Source: an uncultured Alistipes sp. (GTDB taxonomy: Bacteria; Bacteroidota; Bacteroidia; Bacteroidales; Rikenellaceae). From it: a stretch of DNA of 64,000 bases. Under the pieces are notes generated by a model, which saw only the letters and a list, made by a program, of their open reading frames with translations, did no database searches and was not told where the DNA came from. Both the position numbers and the translations under genes were made by a program. The stretch covers positions 57,200-121,199 of the forward strand of contig CASDZP010000003.1 in the NCBI GenBank assembly GCA_949285535.1, read 5' to 3'. Within the stretch, counting starts at the first letter, position 1; the number at the start of each line of letters is the position of its first letter. Shown one piece after another: positions 34,687-45,100 of the stretch.

Positions 34687-35622
34687 ATGCACACAATTAA
34701 GTTTTTCTCGGGACGCGCTTCGCGTTATCTCGCGGAGAATATCGCCAAGTCTTACGGTACCGAGCTTGGTAGCTCAACCGTTTTGGATTTCAGCGACGGA
34801 GAGTTTCAGCCCGCTTTCAACGAAAGTATCCGCGGTTGCACCGTATTCCTCATTCAGTCCACATTCCCTCCCGTGGACAATCTCTTCGAGCTTCTTCTGA
34901 TGATAGACGCTGCCAAACGTGCGTCTGCTCATCGTGTGGTTGCCGTGATACCTTATTTCGGTTGGGCGCGCCAGGACCGCAAAGACCGTCCCCGTGTCTC
35001 TATCGGTGCCAAAATGGTCGCAAATATGCTTAAAGCTGCGGGTGTCGAGAGAATCATGACAATGGACCTGCACGCAGACCAGATACAGGGTTTCTTCGAT
35101 ATTCCCGTCGATCACCTCTACGCGAGCGGTATATTCGTTCCTTATATAAAAAGCCTCAATATCGAGGACTTGGCAATCGCCGCTCCCGATATGGGCGGTG
35201 CAAAGAGAGCCAACGCTTACAGCAAATATCTCGACGCACCCATGGTCGTATGCCACAAACAGCGTGAAAAGGCCAACGTTGTCGGTTCCATGACCGTGAT
35301 TGGCGACGTGAAAGACAAAAACGTGATAATACTCGACGACATGATTGACACGGCGGGTACGATAACCAAAGCTGCCGACATCATGATGGACAAGGGTGCC
35401 AAGAGCGTACGCGCAGCCGTTACCCATCCCATCCTTTCGGGTCCCGCTTATGACCGTATCAACGCGTCGGCTCTCAAAGAGGTTATCGTGACTGACACAA
35501 TACCCCTCAAACAGAGCGAAGACATCTCTAAATTCAAGGTGCTCTCTGTTGCCGACATCTTTGCCGACGTGATAAATCGTGTCTATAACTATAAAGAGAT
35601 AAGCTCGAGATTCATATTCTGA
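34687..35622 (+). CDS. prs: Ribose-phosphate pyrophosphokinase
   Basis: Makes phosphoribosyl pyrophosphate from ribose-5-phosphate and ATP for nucleotide, His and Trp synthesis. 311 residues. The DFSDGEFQP segment, the flexible-loop and ATP-site region GWARQDRKDRPR, the metal-binding DLHADQIQGFF and the PRPP loop VIILDDMIDTAGTI are intact. Followed by a terminator at 35646-35677. Codon use favours C-ending codons, as expected for a well-expressed housekeeping gene. Confidence 0.97.
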   Translation: MHTIKFFSGRASRYLAENIAKSYGTELGSSTVLDFSDGEFQPAFNESIRGCTVFLIQSTFPPVDNLFELLLMIDAAKRASAHRVVAVIPYFGWARQDRKDRPRVSIGAKMVANMLKAAGVERIMTMDLHADQIQGFFDIPVDHLYASGIFVPYIKSLNIEDLAIAAPDMGGAKRANAYSKYLDAPMVVCHKQREKANVVGSMTVIGDVKDKNVIILDDMIDTAGTITKAADIMMDKGAKSVRAAVTHPILSGPAYDRINASALKEVIVTDTIPLKQSEDISKFKVLSVADIFADVINRVYNYKEISSRFIF

Positions 35623-35645
35623 CGGCTCGGCTCTCTTAAGTATCA

Positions 35646-35677
35646 ATGCCCCGTCCTCTTCAGACGGGGTATTTTTT
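35646..35677 (+). terminator. Terminator after prs
   Basis: Ten-base stem with one G-T pair (CCCCGTC / GACGGGG core, 35649-35669) followed by six T. Confidence 0.9.
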
Positions 35678-35802
35678 CGGAAGATGGTTTCGACGCAGAG
35701 TGTCATCATAATGTGTCAATGTCGTTTCCGATGTTGCGTTTAAAATTTGTCGTTTGGGGTAAATAAACGTTAAAAAACGGTTTCTGAGTAGGAAAATTGT
35801 AT

Positions 35803-35810
35803 AATTTTGC
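35803..35810 (+). promoter_or_regulatory. Promoter -7 box of the first RND efflux operon
   Basis: TAATTTTG with TTTC near 35782, about 105 bases before the start codon. Confidence 0.5.
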
Positions 35811-35914
35811 CGCTTTGAACAATAAAACAGCTGTTTTTTTAGTTTTAAAACCAAGCGAAATCACCCGAATTTAAAGATTTCTCGGATTTTACACCAAATC
35901 AAGATCAGTTCCTT

Positions 35915-37102
35915 ATGAAGTTAAACAAAAAGGTTCTCATTCCGACGGCGGCGGTCATAGTTGCGGCGGTTGTGCTTTCCGTAATATTGTTGCGTCCCGA
36001 AAAAGAGGTTGTCACCCCTCCGACGGTGATGGTGGAGCCTGTTACCACGCAGGATGTTGAAATTTACGGTGAATATGTGGGGCGTATCAGAGCCCAGCAG
36101 TTCGTTGAGGTACGTGCCCGAGTGGAAGGATACCTTGAAAAAATGTTGTTTGACGAGGGAACATACGTCCCCAAGAACAGAATACTTTTCATCATAGACC
36201 CCCGAATCTATAAGGCGAAGGCGGATAAGGCAGCCGCACAGCTCAAAAAGGACGAGGCATTGGCGCTCAAGGCAAAACGAGACCTCGACCGAATACGTCC
36301 ACTCTATGAGCAGAACGCCGCCAGCCAGCTCGACCTCGACAATGCCGTGGCGACATACGAGTCTGCCACCGCTGCCGTATCCATGAGCAAAGCCGACCTT
36401 ATGCAGGCGGAGATGGAGCTAAGCTACACGACGGTGCGCTCTCCGATATCGGGACACGTGAGTGAGAGGCATGTCGATTTGGGTACCCTTGTGGGTCCCG
36501 GCGCGCAGTCTCTGTTGGCTACTGTCGTGAAGAGCGATACTGTGCTGGTCGATTTCAGCATGACCGCACTCGACTACCTGCGAAGCAAGGAGCGTAACGT
36601 AAACCTCGGTCACAAGGATACCACCCGTTCGTGGGATCCCTATATAACGGTCACTCTCGCCGATAACTCCGTATATCCCGAACGCGGTCTTGTCGATTTC
36701 GCAGAACCGCAGGTCGATCCCAAAACAGGTACATTCTCCGTTCGTGCCGAACTTCCCAACCCCGATCAAGTGTTGTTGCCGGGGCAGTTCACCAAAGTGA
36801 AACTTTTGCTCGACGTGAGAGAGGATGCTATCGTGGTGCCGAGAAAGGCAATCACCATAGATAACGGTAGCGCGTATGTCTATGTGGCGCTTCCCAACAA
36901 TAAAACCGACGTGCGTCCCATCGAGCTCGGTCCCGAAATCGGCAACAATGTGGTTGTCGAGCGAGGCGTCGTGACAGGTGAACGCGTGATAGTGGAAGGT
37001 TTCCACAAACTTATGCCCGGCATGGAGGTTACCGTGGTAGATAAGGATGACCCCATGTTCAACAAGCCAGACTCGCTCGCCGAGACACCGCAGGTAGAAT
37101 AA
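35915..37102 (+). CDS. RND efflux periplasmic adaptor (MexA/AcrA-like)
   Basis: Periplasmic adaptor that joins the inner-membrane pump to the outer-membrane channel. 395 residues. N-terminal membrane anchor/signal (VLIPTAAVIVAAVVLSVILL), then biotinyl-lipoyl half-motifs (VEVRARVEGYLEKMLFDEGT and ELSYTTVRSPISGHVSERHV) around an alpha-hairpin rich in Lys/Ala/Asp, then beta-barrel and membrane-proximal domains (VLLPGQFTKVKLLLDV). First gene of a three-gene operon with pump and channel. Confidence 0.93.
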   Translation: MKLNKKVLIPTAAVIVAAVVLSVILLRPEKEVVTPPTVMVEPVTTQDVEIYGEYVGRIRAQQFVEVRARVEGYLEKMLFDEGTYVPKNRILFIIDPRIYKAKADKAAAQLKKDEALALKAKRDLDRIRPLYEQNAASQLDLDNAVATYESATAAVSMSKADLMQAEMELSYTTVRSPISGHVSERHVDLGTLVGPGAQSLLATVVKSDTVLVDFSMTALDYLRSKERNVNLGHKDTTRSWDPYITVTLADNSVYPERGLVDFAEPQVDPKTGTFSVRAELPNPDQVLLPGQFTKVKLLLDVREDAIVVPRKAITIDNGSAYVYVALPNNKTDVRPIELGPEIGNNVVVERGVVTGERVIVEGFHKLMPGMEVTVVDKDDPMFNKPDSLAETPQVE

Positions 37103-37132
37103 GAGAAGACAAAGACAACAGAACAGACTCAG

Positions 37133-40100
37133 ATGAAATCGCATTTCTTCATAGATCGCCCCGTATTCTCAATGGTTTTGTCCATTGTGATTGTCATCGT
37201 GGGTATCATCGGCCTGACCATGTTGCCGATAGACCAGTATCCGCAGATTACACCCTCGCAGGTGAAAATCAGCGCCACCTATCCCGGCGCGAGTGCGCTT
37301 ACGGTCTCACAGGCTGTGGGTACCCCCATAGAGCAGGAGCTCAACGGTACCCCCGGCATGATATACATGGAGTCGAGCAGTTCCAATTCGGGCGGCTTCT
37401 CTGCAACCGTCACTTTTGACATATCGGCAAATCCCGACCTTGCCGCCGTCGAGATACAGAACCGTGTCAAACTTGCGGAGTCGCGTCTCCCCGCGGAGGT
37501 CATACAGAACGGTATCACCGTTGACAAGCAGGCGTCGAGCCAGCTTCTGACAATCGCGCTCACTTCTTCCGACCCTAAGTTCGACGAGATATACCTCTCT
37601 AACTTCGCCACAATGAACGTTGTCGACATGATTCGACGAGTTCCGGGCGTGGGTCGTGTGTCCAATGTCGGCAGCCGTTATTATGCAATGCAGATATGGC
37701 TCAAACCCGACCGTCTGGCAAGTTTCGGTCTGACGGTGCAGGATATACAGAACGCCCTCAAGGACCAGAACCGTGAATCGGCTGCGGGTGTGCTGGGTCA
37801 GCAGCCCGTAACAGGGGTCGATATAACAATCCCCATTACCACACAGGGTCGTCTCTCCACGCCGACAGAGTTCGAGAATATCGTGGTTAGAGCAAATCCC
37901 GACGGTTCGATAATCCGTTTGCGTGACGTGGCGCGCATATCTCTCGAGGCTTCTTCATATACCACCGAGAGCGGTATGAACGGTAAGAACGCCGCAATCC
38001 TTCGTGTCTTCATGCTCCCCGGAGCAAATGCCGTGGAGGTTGCGGAGAATGTGAAAAAAGAGCTCGAGACACTCAGCAGAACATTCCCCGAGGGTATCGG
38101 CTATGAGATACCCCTCGACATGACCGAATATATCTCGGACTCGATACATGAGGTGTATAAAACCCTTTTCGAGGCGTTGATACTTGTGATTATCGTGGTG
38201 TTCCTGTCGCTCCAGAGCTGGAGGGCGACACTTATCCCGATTGTCGCCGTGCCCATCTCGTTGATAGGTACTTTCGGTTTCATGCTTATCTTCGGCTTCT
38301 CGCTCAACCTGCTTACGCTTCTTGGTTTGATTCTGGCAATCGGTATCGTCGTCGATGACGCCATTGTGGTTGTCGAGAACGTAGAGCGTATCATGGAGGA
38401 GGAGCGACTGAGTCCGTATGAGGCTACCAAAAAGGCGATGAGCGAACTTACGGGCGCGATTATCGCGACCTCGCTCGTGCTTTGCGCCGTTTTCGTGCCC
38501 GTAAGTTTCCTGAGCGGCATCACCGGTATGCTCTACCGACAGTTCACCATAACCATCGCCGTGTCGGTTCTTATATCGACGGTAGTGGCGCTGACTCTCA
38601 GCCCCGTGATGTGTTCGCTGGTGCTCAAACCTGTCGATAAGAAGAAAAAGAAAAACATCGTGTTCCGATATATCAACCGCTGGCTCTATATCGGTAACAA
38701 CAAATATGTCAAAATCATACGCCGTGTACTCGGTAATCCCAAGCGTGTAATGGCAGGCTTCGGTATGGTGCTGGTGGCGATATTCGTCATCAACAGGTTC
38801 ATGCCGTCGAGCTTCATGCCGCCCGAAGACCAGGGTAACTTCAAGATAGAGCTCGAACTCCCCGAAGGTGCCACTCTTGAGCGTACGCGTGAGGTGACAA
38901 GACGAGCAATGAGCTATCTTGCGACACGTCCCGAGATAGATTACCTGCTCGACGTTGTCGGAAGCAGTCCCCGTGTGGGTAGCAACCAGAGCCGAAGCAG
39001 CGAGATAACCGTTGTGCTCAAACCGTGGACAGAACGTGAAAACACCACGATAGAGCAGATTATCGCCGAGGTAAAGAAAGAGCTTAGCGTCTATCCCGAA
39101 GCCAAAGTCTATGTGACCACCTCTCCCGTCATTCCCGGTCTGGGTAACTCGGGCGGTTTCGAGATGCAGCTCGAGGCACGAAGCGATGCGTCGTATAACG
39201 ATTTGGTAAGGGCGGTCGATACACTCATCTATTACGCGAGTCAGCGTGAGGAGCTGGCGGGTGTCTATTCTTCGATGCAGCCGCAGATACCGCAGCTCTA
39301 TTTCGACATCGACCGCGACAAGGCGAAGATGCTCGGGGTGCCCATCACGGACATATTCTCGACGATGAAGGCCTATACGGGTTCGGTATATGTCAACGAC
39401 TTCAACATGTTCAACCGAATATATAAAGTCTATATACAGGCGGAAGCCTCTTACCGTGTCAACAAGGAGAATATAAACATGTTCTTCGTAAAGGCGAGCA
39501 ACGGGGCGATGATTCCCCTTACCTCGTTGGGTACAGCCAATTATACCACAGGTCCCGGTACGATGACCCGATTCAACATGTTCAACTCGGCGCGTATCGG
39601 TGGCGAGGCGGCACAGGGTTACAGCTCGGGTGAGGCGATGAAGGTGCTTGAGGATATAGTACGCGAGCATCTGCCCGACAACATAGGTGTGGAGTGGAGC
39701 GGTCTCTCTTATCAGGAGAAGAAAGCCGACGGAAAGACCGGATTCATTCTCGCACTGGTGTTCCTCTTTGTCTTCCTGTTCCTCGCGGCGCAGTATGAGA
39801 GCTGGTATGTGCCTATCTCCGTTATGTTGTCGCTTCCCGTGGCCGCACTCGGTGCATACATAGGAACATGGGCTTGCGGTCTCGACAATGACGTTTATTT
39901 CCAGATAGGTCTGGTTATGTTGATAGGTTTGGCGGCGAAGAACGCCATCCTTATCGTGGAGTTCGCAAAGATACAGGTCGATAACGGTGTCGATGTGGTT
40001 ACGGCTGCGATAAACGCTTCGAGAATGCGTTTCCGTCCGATTCTTATGACATCGTTGGCGTTCGTGCTTGGTATGTTGCCTATGGTGTTGGCTTCTGGTC

Positions 40101-40243
40101 CCGGTTCTGCCAGCCGTCAGTCGATTGGTACGGGTGTATTCTTCGGCATGATAATGGCCATTACGGTGGGTATCATTCTCGTACCGTTCTTCTTTGTGAT
40201 GATTTACAAATTGAAAGAGAGACTAAAAAAGAGTAAGGTATGA
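37133..40243 (+). CDS. RND multidrug efflux transporter, HAE1 type (MexB/AcrB-like)
   Basis: Proton-driven trimeric exporter in the inner membrane. 1036 residues, full length. Starts FFIDRPVFSMVLSIVIVIVG; the TM4 proton-relay aspartate pair lies in LAIGIVVDDAIVVVENVERI and the TM10 lysine in LIGLAAKNAILIVEFAKI; docking-domain repeats occur at both halves. Typical substrates are amphiphilic drugs and bile acids. The last four bases overlap the next gene (ATGA). Confidence 0.95.
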   Translation: MKSHFFIDRPVFSMVLSIVIVIVGIIGLTMLPIDQYPQITPSQVKISATYPGASALTVSQAVGTPIEQELNGTPGMIYMESSSSNSGGFSATVTFDISANPDLAAVEIQNRVKLAESRLPAEVIQNGITVDKQASSQLLTIALTSSDPKFDEIYLSNFATMNVVDMIRRVPGVGRVSNVGSRYYAMQIWLKPDRLASFGLTVQDIQNALKDQNRESAAGVLGQQPVTGVDITIPITTQGRLSTPTEFENIVVRANPDGSIIRLRDVARISLEASSYTTESGMNGKNAAILRVFMLPGANAVEVAENVKKELETLSRTFPEGIGYEIPLDMTEYISDSIHEVYKTLFEALILVIIVVFLSLQSWRATLIPIVAVPISLIGTFGFMLIFGFSLNLLTLLGLILAIGIVVDDAIVVVENVERIMEEERLSPYEATKKAMSELTGAIIATSLVLCAVFVPVSFLSGITGMLYRQFTITIAVSVLISTVVALTLSPVMCSLVLKPVDKKKKKNIVFRYINRWLYIGNNKYVKIIRRVLGNPKRVMAGFGMVLVAIFVINRFMPSSFMPPEDQGNFKIELELPEGATLERTREVTRRAMSYLATRPEIDYLLDVVGSSPRVGSNQSRSSEITVVLKPWTERENTTIEQIIAEVKKELSVYPEAKVYVTTSPVIPGLGNSGGFEMQLEARSDASYNDLVRAVDTLIYYASQREELAGVYSSMQPQIPQLYFDIDRDKAKMLGVPITDIFSTMKAYTGSVYVNDFNMFNRIYKVYIQAEASYRVNKENINMFFVKASNGAMIPLTSLGTANYTTGPGTMTRFNMFNSARIGGEAAQGYSSGEAMKVLEDIVREHLPDNIGVEWSGLSYQEKKADGKTGFILALVFLFVFLFLAAQYESWYVPISVMLSLPVAALGAYIGTWACGLDNDVYFQIGLVMLIGLAAKNAILIVEFAKIQVDNGVDVVTAAINASRMRFRPILMTSLAFVLGMLPMVLASGPGSASRQSIGTGVFFGMIMAITVGIILVPFFFVMIYKLKERLKKSKV

Positions 40244-41679
40244 CAAAAAGAGTTTTCTCTGCATTGATTCTGTGTTCGCTCGTTCTGTGCCAGTCGTGCA
40301 TGATAGGCAAGAAATATAAGAGTCCCGAGCTCAATTTGCCGACAGCCGTCTCTGAGTTTCAGACCGATTCGACATCTATCGCCGACCTCAAATGGTGGGA
40401 GCTATATGCTGACACCACACTGCATAAACTGATTGAAAAGACGCTCGAGAACAATAAAGACATGCTCATCGCCGCCTCGAGGGTGGAACAGCTGCGTCAG
40501 TTGAACCGTATCGATAAGGCTGCCATGTTGCCTTCTGTCGGTGTTGACCCTTTGGCTTCGCGAGAGTGGGAGAATTACGGGGGAAACAATCTCGACATCA
40601 CCGATAAACTGCATGCTACTTTGCAGTTTCAGTGGGAGATAGACCTTTGGGGTAATCTGCGTTGGGCTAACCAGAAAAGCATTCAGGAGTATCTTCAGTC
40701 TGTCGAGGCGCAACGCGCGCTTCGCATGACGCTTGTCGCGAATGTCGCCACAGCCTATTTTGAGCTTGTCGCGCTCGATAACGAGCTCGCCATTGTGCGT
40801 CAGACTCTGGACACCCGAGCAGAAGGAATACGACAGACAAAAATAAGGTTTGAGGGTGGTTTGACCTCCGAGATAGCCTATCGTCAGTCGCAGGTGGAGT
40901 ACGCCAAGACAGCCACGCTCGTTCCTGAACTGGAGCGTAAGATAAAGGCAAAGGAGAACGAGATAGCTCTTCTTGCGGGCGAGTATCCTCACAGCATAGA
41001 ACGTTCCGCTTCAATCCGCAATGTCACTCTTCCCGAGATTCTGCCCGCGGGACTTCCTTCCGAGTTGCTAAAGAGACGCCCCGACGTTAGAGCCGCCGAA
41101 CATAAACTGATTGCGGCTAACGCTGCTGTCGGAATGGCATATACCGACAGATTCCCGAAATTGAAGATAACGGGTAATTACGGTTTTGAGATAGAGAATA
41201 CACTTGCCGACTTCCTCAAATCGCCTTACGGTTACATCGGCGGACAGCTTCTGACACCGATATTCTCATGGGGTAAGTTGAAAGCGCGTTACAAGGCGCA
41301 GCAGCAGGCATACGTTCAAGAGACAGAAAACTATAAAAAGACCGTGTTGAATGTTTTTCATGAGACAAGCAACGCGATAGTCGCCTACAACAAGGCGAGG
41401 GATGCCTACATGATGAAGCAGAACCTCGAAGATGCGTCTCGAAGCTATATAGATCTGGCGCGATTGCAATACATAAACGGAGTGATCAGCTATCTTGACG
41501 TGCTTGACGCGCAGCGTTCATATTTTGACGCTCAGATTGGTGTCAGCAACGCCATAAGAGACCAACAGATTGCGATAGTGCAGCTCTACAAGGCTCTCGG
41601 TGGCGGTTGGCAGCAGGATGAAACGACTCAAAGTGATTCGGATTCCAATGAAGATGGTCAAAAAAGTGAAAAAAAGTAA
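40240..41679 (+). CDS. Outer-membrane efflux channel lipoprotein (NodT/OprM-like)
   Basis: 479 residues with lipoprotein signal ALILCSLVLCQSC. TolC-fold duplicated coiled-coil repeats (about 60-250 and 270-460), including RRPDVRAAEHKLIAANAAVG and the YLDVLDAQRSYFDAQIGV motif. Completes a tripartite pump with the two upstream genes. The C-terminal tail is acidic and polar (QSDSDSNEDGQKSEKK), probably disordered. Confidence 0.93.
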   Translation: MTKRVFSALILCSLVLCQSCMIGKKYKSPELNLPTAVSEFQTDSTSIADLKWWELYADTTLHKLIEKTLENNKDMLIAASRVEQLRQLNRIDKAAMLPSVGVDPLASREWENYGGNNLDITDKLHATLQFQWEIDLWGNLRWANQKSIQEYLQSVEAQRALRMTLVANVATAYFELVALDNELAIVRQTLDTRAEGIRQTKIRFEGGLTSEIAYRQSQVEYAKTATLVPELERKIKAKENEIALLAGEYPHSIERSASIRNVTLPEILPAGLPSELLKRRPDVRAAEHKLIAANAAVGMAYTDRFPKLKITGNYGFEIENTLADFLKSPYGYIGGQLLTPIFSWGKLKARYKAQQQAYVQETENYKKTVLNVFHETSNAIVAYNKARDAYMMKQNLEDASRSYIDLARLQYINGVISYLDVLDAQRSYFDAQIGVSNAIRDQQIAIVQLYKALGGGWQQDETTQSDSDSNEDGQKSEKK

Positions 41680-41710
41680 TTTAAAGTATTAAATTGTTGT
41701 AAAAATATTA

Positions 41711-41718
41711 TATATTTG
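41711..41718 (+). promoter_or_regulatory. Promoter upstream of the helicase-PLD gene or a small RNA
   Basis: TATATTTG with TTG at 41694-41696 (spacing 14, shorter than usual). The start would be near 41725, just downstream of which lies the palindrome TGTATATACA. Confidence 0.5.
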
Positions 41719-41724
41719 CGGTGT

Positions 41725-41816
41725 ATATACATATTTTATATAGTATATTAATCGCCAATATTTTCAAAACCTTTTTCGGTTCGAGTAGTTGTGAAACCTC
41801 TCGAACCTTATTTTTT
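41725..41816 (+). ncRNA. Candidate small RNA or attenuated leader
   Basis: A transcript from the box at 41711 would run about 90 bases and end at a terminator-like hairpin: GGTTCGAG (41778-41785) / CTCGAACC (41800-41807) plus a T-rich tail. This is either a small RNA or the 5' leader of the 42187 gene with an attenuator; the efflux operon could also use the hairpin as its terminator. The remaining 41817-42186 is AT-rich with no gene. Confidence 0.35.
41778..41816 (+). terminator. Terminator-like hairpin between the efflux operon and the helicase-PLD gene
   Basis: Eight-base perfect stem GGTTCGAG / CTCGAACC, 14-base loop, then TTATTTTTTATAT. Confidence 0.65.
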
Positions 41817-42186
41817 ATATATTGTTAAGTCGTTATTTTATAAAGGTTTGTTCTTACTTTTGGATGACTTTAAAATAACCGTGTATTGGGTTTATTGTTT
41901 CGTGCGATAGTTGAAAGAGTGAAAATCACTTTTCGTGGCTATTTAATTTGAAAATTTAAGTGGAGATAGTGATTGTTGGCTGAGATTAATATTCTATTGC
42001 GTTTGTTTTGGTCCTTTCAATGTTTGTTGTGTTCATGATGTTTCGTTTACGGTATTTCTCGTGTTATGTCTATCGAAATTTATTGGTGTTTTTGCACTAT
42101 TTATCGGGGTGAAGGCTGTATGTTGAATTGTTTTTTGTAACTTGTACGTGTTAACCCTTTCCCGATAAAATTTACTATTTACATAA

Positions 42187-45100
42187 ATGGCAGACAGAGA
42201 GATTGTTTGGTTGGATTATTACAAAAAATCGTTGCTTGAAGCGGATGCAAACACAAGTAATAACGGTGATGTTCACGAACTGCTTGTGGATCGTGACAAT
42301 TATGTTTTGTGTGAGATTGACAAAAAGGAACTTCATAAATGGTTGAAAAAGGAGGAGCCTGACGAGTCGGGTGACGATAGAAAATCGGGTAATGAGAAAA
42401 AGGTGATGGCGATAGAGATTGCTCCGGTATATGTGTCGCCTAATAATGACGGCAAGCAGGTCACAAAACCGTCAATGTCTAAATGTTACCCGTTTCGCAT
42501 CAGTGCATGCATGGATGAAAAAGGACTCTTGTCGCCTCCAGAGAGCGGACGCAGAAAGGCTTATTTCCTCCATTCGTTCATAGATTGGGATACCCGTAAG
42601 GTTATAGAGATGGGTGAGCAGGCTGTTGTCGATTCATCGAAGATAAACCTCGACAAACTGTATGACGAATGTTTTGTCGAAACCGACTCTTGGACGGAGT
42701 ATTGGGGGTATTGTGAGGATTTCTTTAAACGAGCGACGGGTACAAGCTATCTCGATTATGGACAAGATAGACTGAGATACGCGCTTTTTATCTCTAAAAG
42801 TACCATCGGTCAGATTGTCTCGCTATACGACCAGTTGATTGCGTCGGGTGAGGTAAACGGTTTGTTGCGCGATATACTCAAAGAGGAGCGCAATCCGCTC
42901 GACAAGGAATTGTCGCTCGATAATGCCGACAGATTGACCAGAAAAAAAGTATTTCTCAATACATCGCATTGCGGACAGATGCGTTGTGATTTTCCGATGT
43001 CGCTCTCGCAGCGTGTGGCTTTGGCGGAATATCTTGACGATGAGGGTAATGTTTTCGCCGTGAACGGTCCTCCCGGTACAGGTAAAACAACCTTTTTGCA
43101 GAGTGTGATAGCCACACTCGTGGTAAAATCGGTGTTGGACGGAGGCGACCCGTTGTTGATGGTGGGTTGCTCGACCAATAATCAGGCGATAACCAATATT
43201 CTCGACAGTATGGGTGGACAGGAGAACTCCGAAAATCAGTTCGCCTGCCGTTGGATTCCGGATGTCTCCTCTTTCGGTCTTTATATGACTGCCGGAAAGG
43301 ATAAAGACGAGAACAAGTATCAGATAGTGAAAAACTGCTATCTGAACGGCGGGTTTGTCGATACGTTATATGCCGCTGACAATGAGTCGAGATATTCGGA
43401 ATATATGCTTGCCAAGGCGGAGGCGGCTTTCGGATGCCCGTTTCCGAATGTCAAGGCGTTGAAAGAGCGTCTGAAACAGGAGATAGAACAGGCAAAGTCC
43501 TCAATGGATAAGGTCCTGAATTCGACAAACGAATTGCTTGAACTGGATGAACGGTTGAAAAACGAGGGCTTTGAAGATACCTATGCTTTGGAAAAGGCTA
43601 TTTTCGGGATACTCGACAATATCTCCCTGATGAGAAATTTACTCGGTAAATTGAAAAACGGAGAAAGAGAACTTGCCGAGTGTCATGAGAGTATGCCGCT
43701 GCTTTATCGTAATCTGCCGATGAAAAAGGGCAAGGATTACAGGCGGGAGCGTTTCTCTAAAATTTTAGACTCGCTGTTCGATTCATCTGAAAATATGCCG
43801 TCGTCTGTTTCATTGCTTCCGTCCGATGATGCGCGCTCCGATTATCGTAAGTTGAAAGATTGGTTTGAGTCGGCTTGCGGTGCGGTAGCGGATGATATTA
43901 AGGCTGAGGAGGAGCGTTGCGAGAGACTTAAATGGAGTAAAAACTCGATAGAGAGATTGCGTGATGAATATGAGTCGCTTTTCGACAGTCGTTCGCCATA
44001 TGTTTCATCCATTGATAAGTTAAATAAAATTGGCGGGTTGAATGACAAGTGCGTGGAAGAGAGAGTTGCCTCGCTTATGGACATTACGCACAGATATGCT
44101 CTTTTCTGGTATTGCGTACATTACAGAGAGATTGAATTTATCGAGAAATTGAACGATTTTGCCAAGCAGCAGCGTGGGAAGGAGATGTATGAGAAGAAAT
44201 TACGACATCTGGCATCGGTAACACCTCTGTTTATTTCGACATTCCACTCCTTGCCCGGGTTCTGTACATACTCTTATCGTCATCGTGTCGATAATGGTGG
44301 TGTCGATAAAGGCGGTTATAAAACGGAATACTACACCGACCTGTTCGACTACATGATAGTCGATGAGGCAGGGCAGGTCTCTGTCGATGTTTCAATTCCG
44401 TCGTTGTCGCTGACCAAACGGGTACTTGCCGTGGGTGATACGGAACAGATTCCGCCCGTGTTTGGAGTGTCGGAGGTGATGGACTTTGTAAATGCCGACA
44501 GACATGGACTGATTGAGAGCGAAGCCGATTTCAGCAGACTTTGCGAGCTGGGATTCGCTACTTCATGTTGCAGTCTCATGCAACTCGTCAAAAAATCGAG
44601 CTCATACGCTTTTACGTTCAGTAACGGTCTTCGGGACAAAGGTGCGTATCTTCGCGAGCATTATCGTTGTCTGAATAAAATAATCGAATATTCGAACAAG
44701 TATGTCTATAACGAATGTTTGATTCTGAAAGGCGGAGATAAAAATAAAAAACTCGATTTGCCGCCTTTGGGGTATGTCAATGTCAACGGTACGGATATTC
44801 ATTATGGTAATAGTCGTCGTAACGATTTGGAGGCTCGTGCCATTGTCGAGTGGATTGCCGTCAACAAAGAGAGAATAGAGAAGGCATATAGCAAGCCGAT
44901 AGGCGAACTGTTGGCGGTGGTGACACCTTTTAAGGCGCAGACCGACTTGATAAAATCTCTTTTGCAAAGACGTTTCGGCGGTGACTGGGGTATTGTTGTC
45001 GGTACCGTCCACTCTTTACAGGGAGCGGGACGAGAAGTGGTACTCTTCTCGACGGTTTACGGGACACGTGGAAACATGTTCTTCGATAATACCTATAATA

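Noticed and set aside
34774..35709. 311-codon - strand open frame
   Set aside because: Antisense to prs, whose motifs are all intact; no recognisable protein.
37955..39670. 571-codon - strand open frame
   Set aside because: Lies wholly antisense to the RND pump gene, which has complete family motifs; the antisense frame is His/Arg/Tyr-rich and without motifs, an effect of biased codons.
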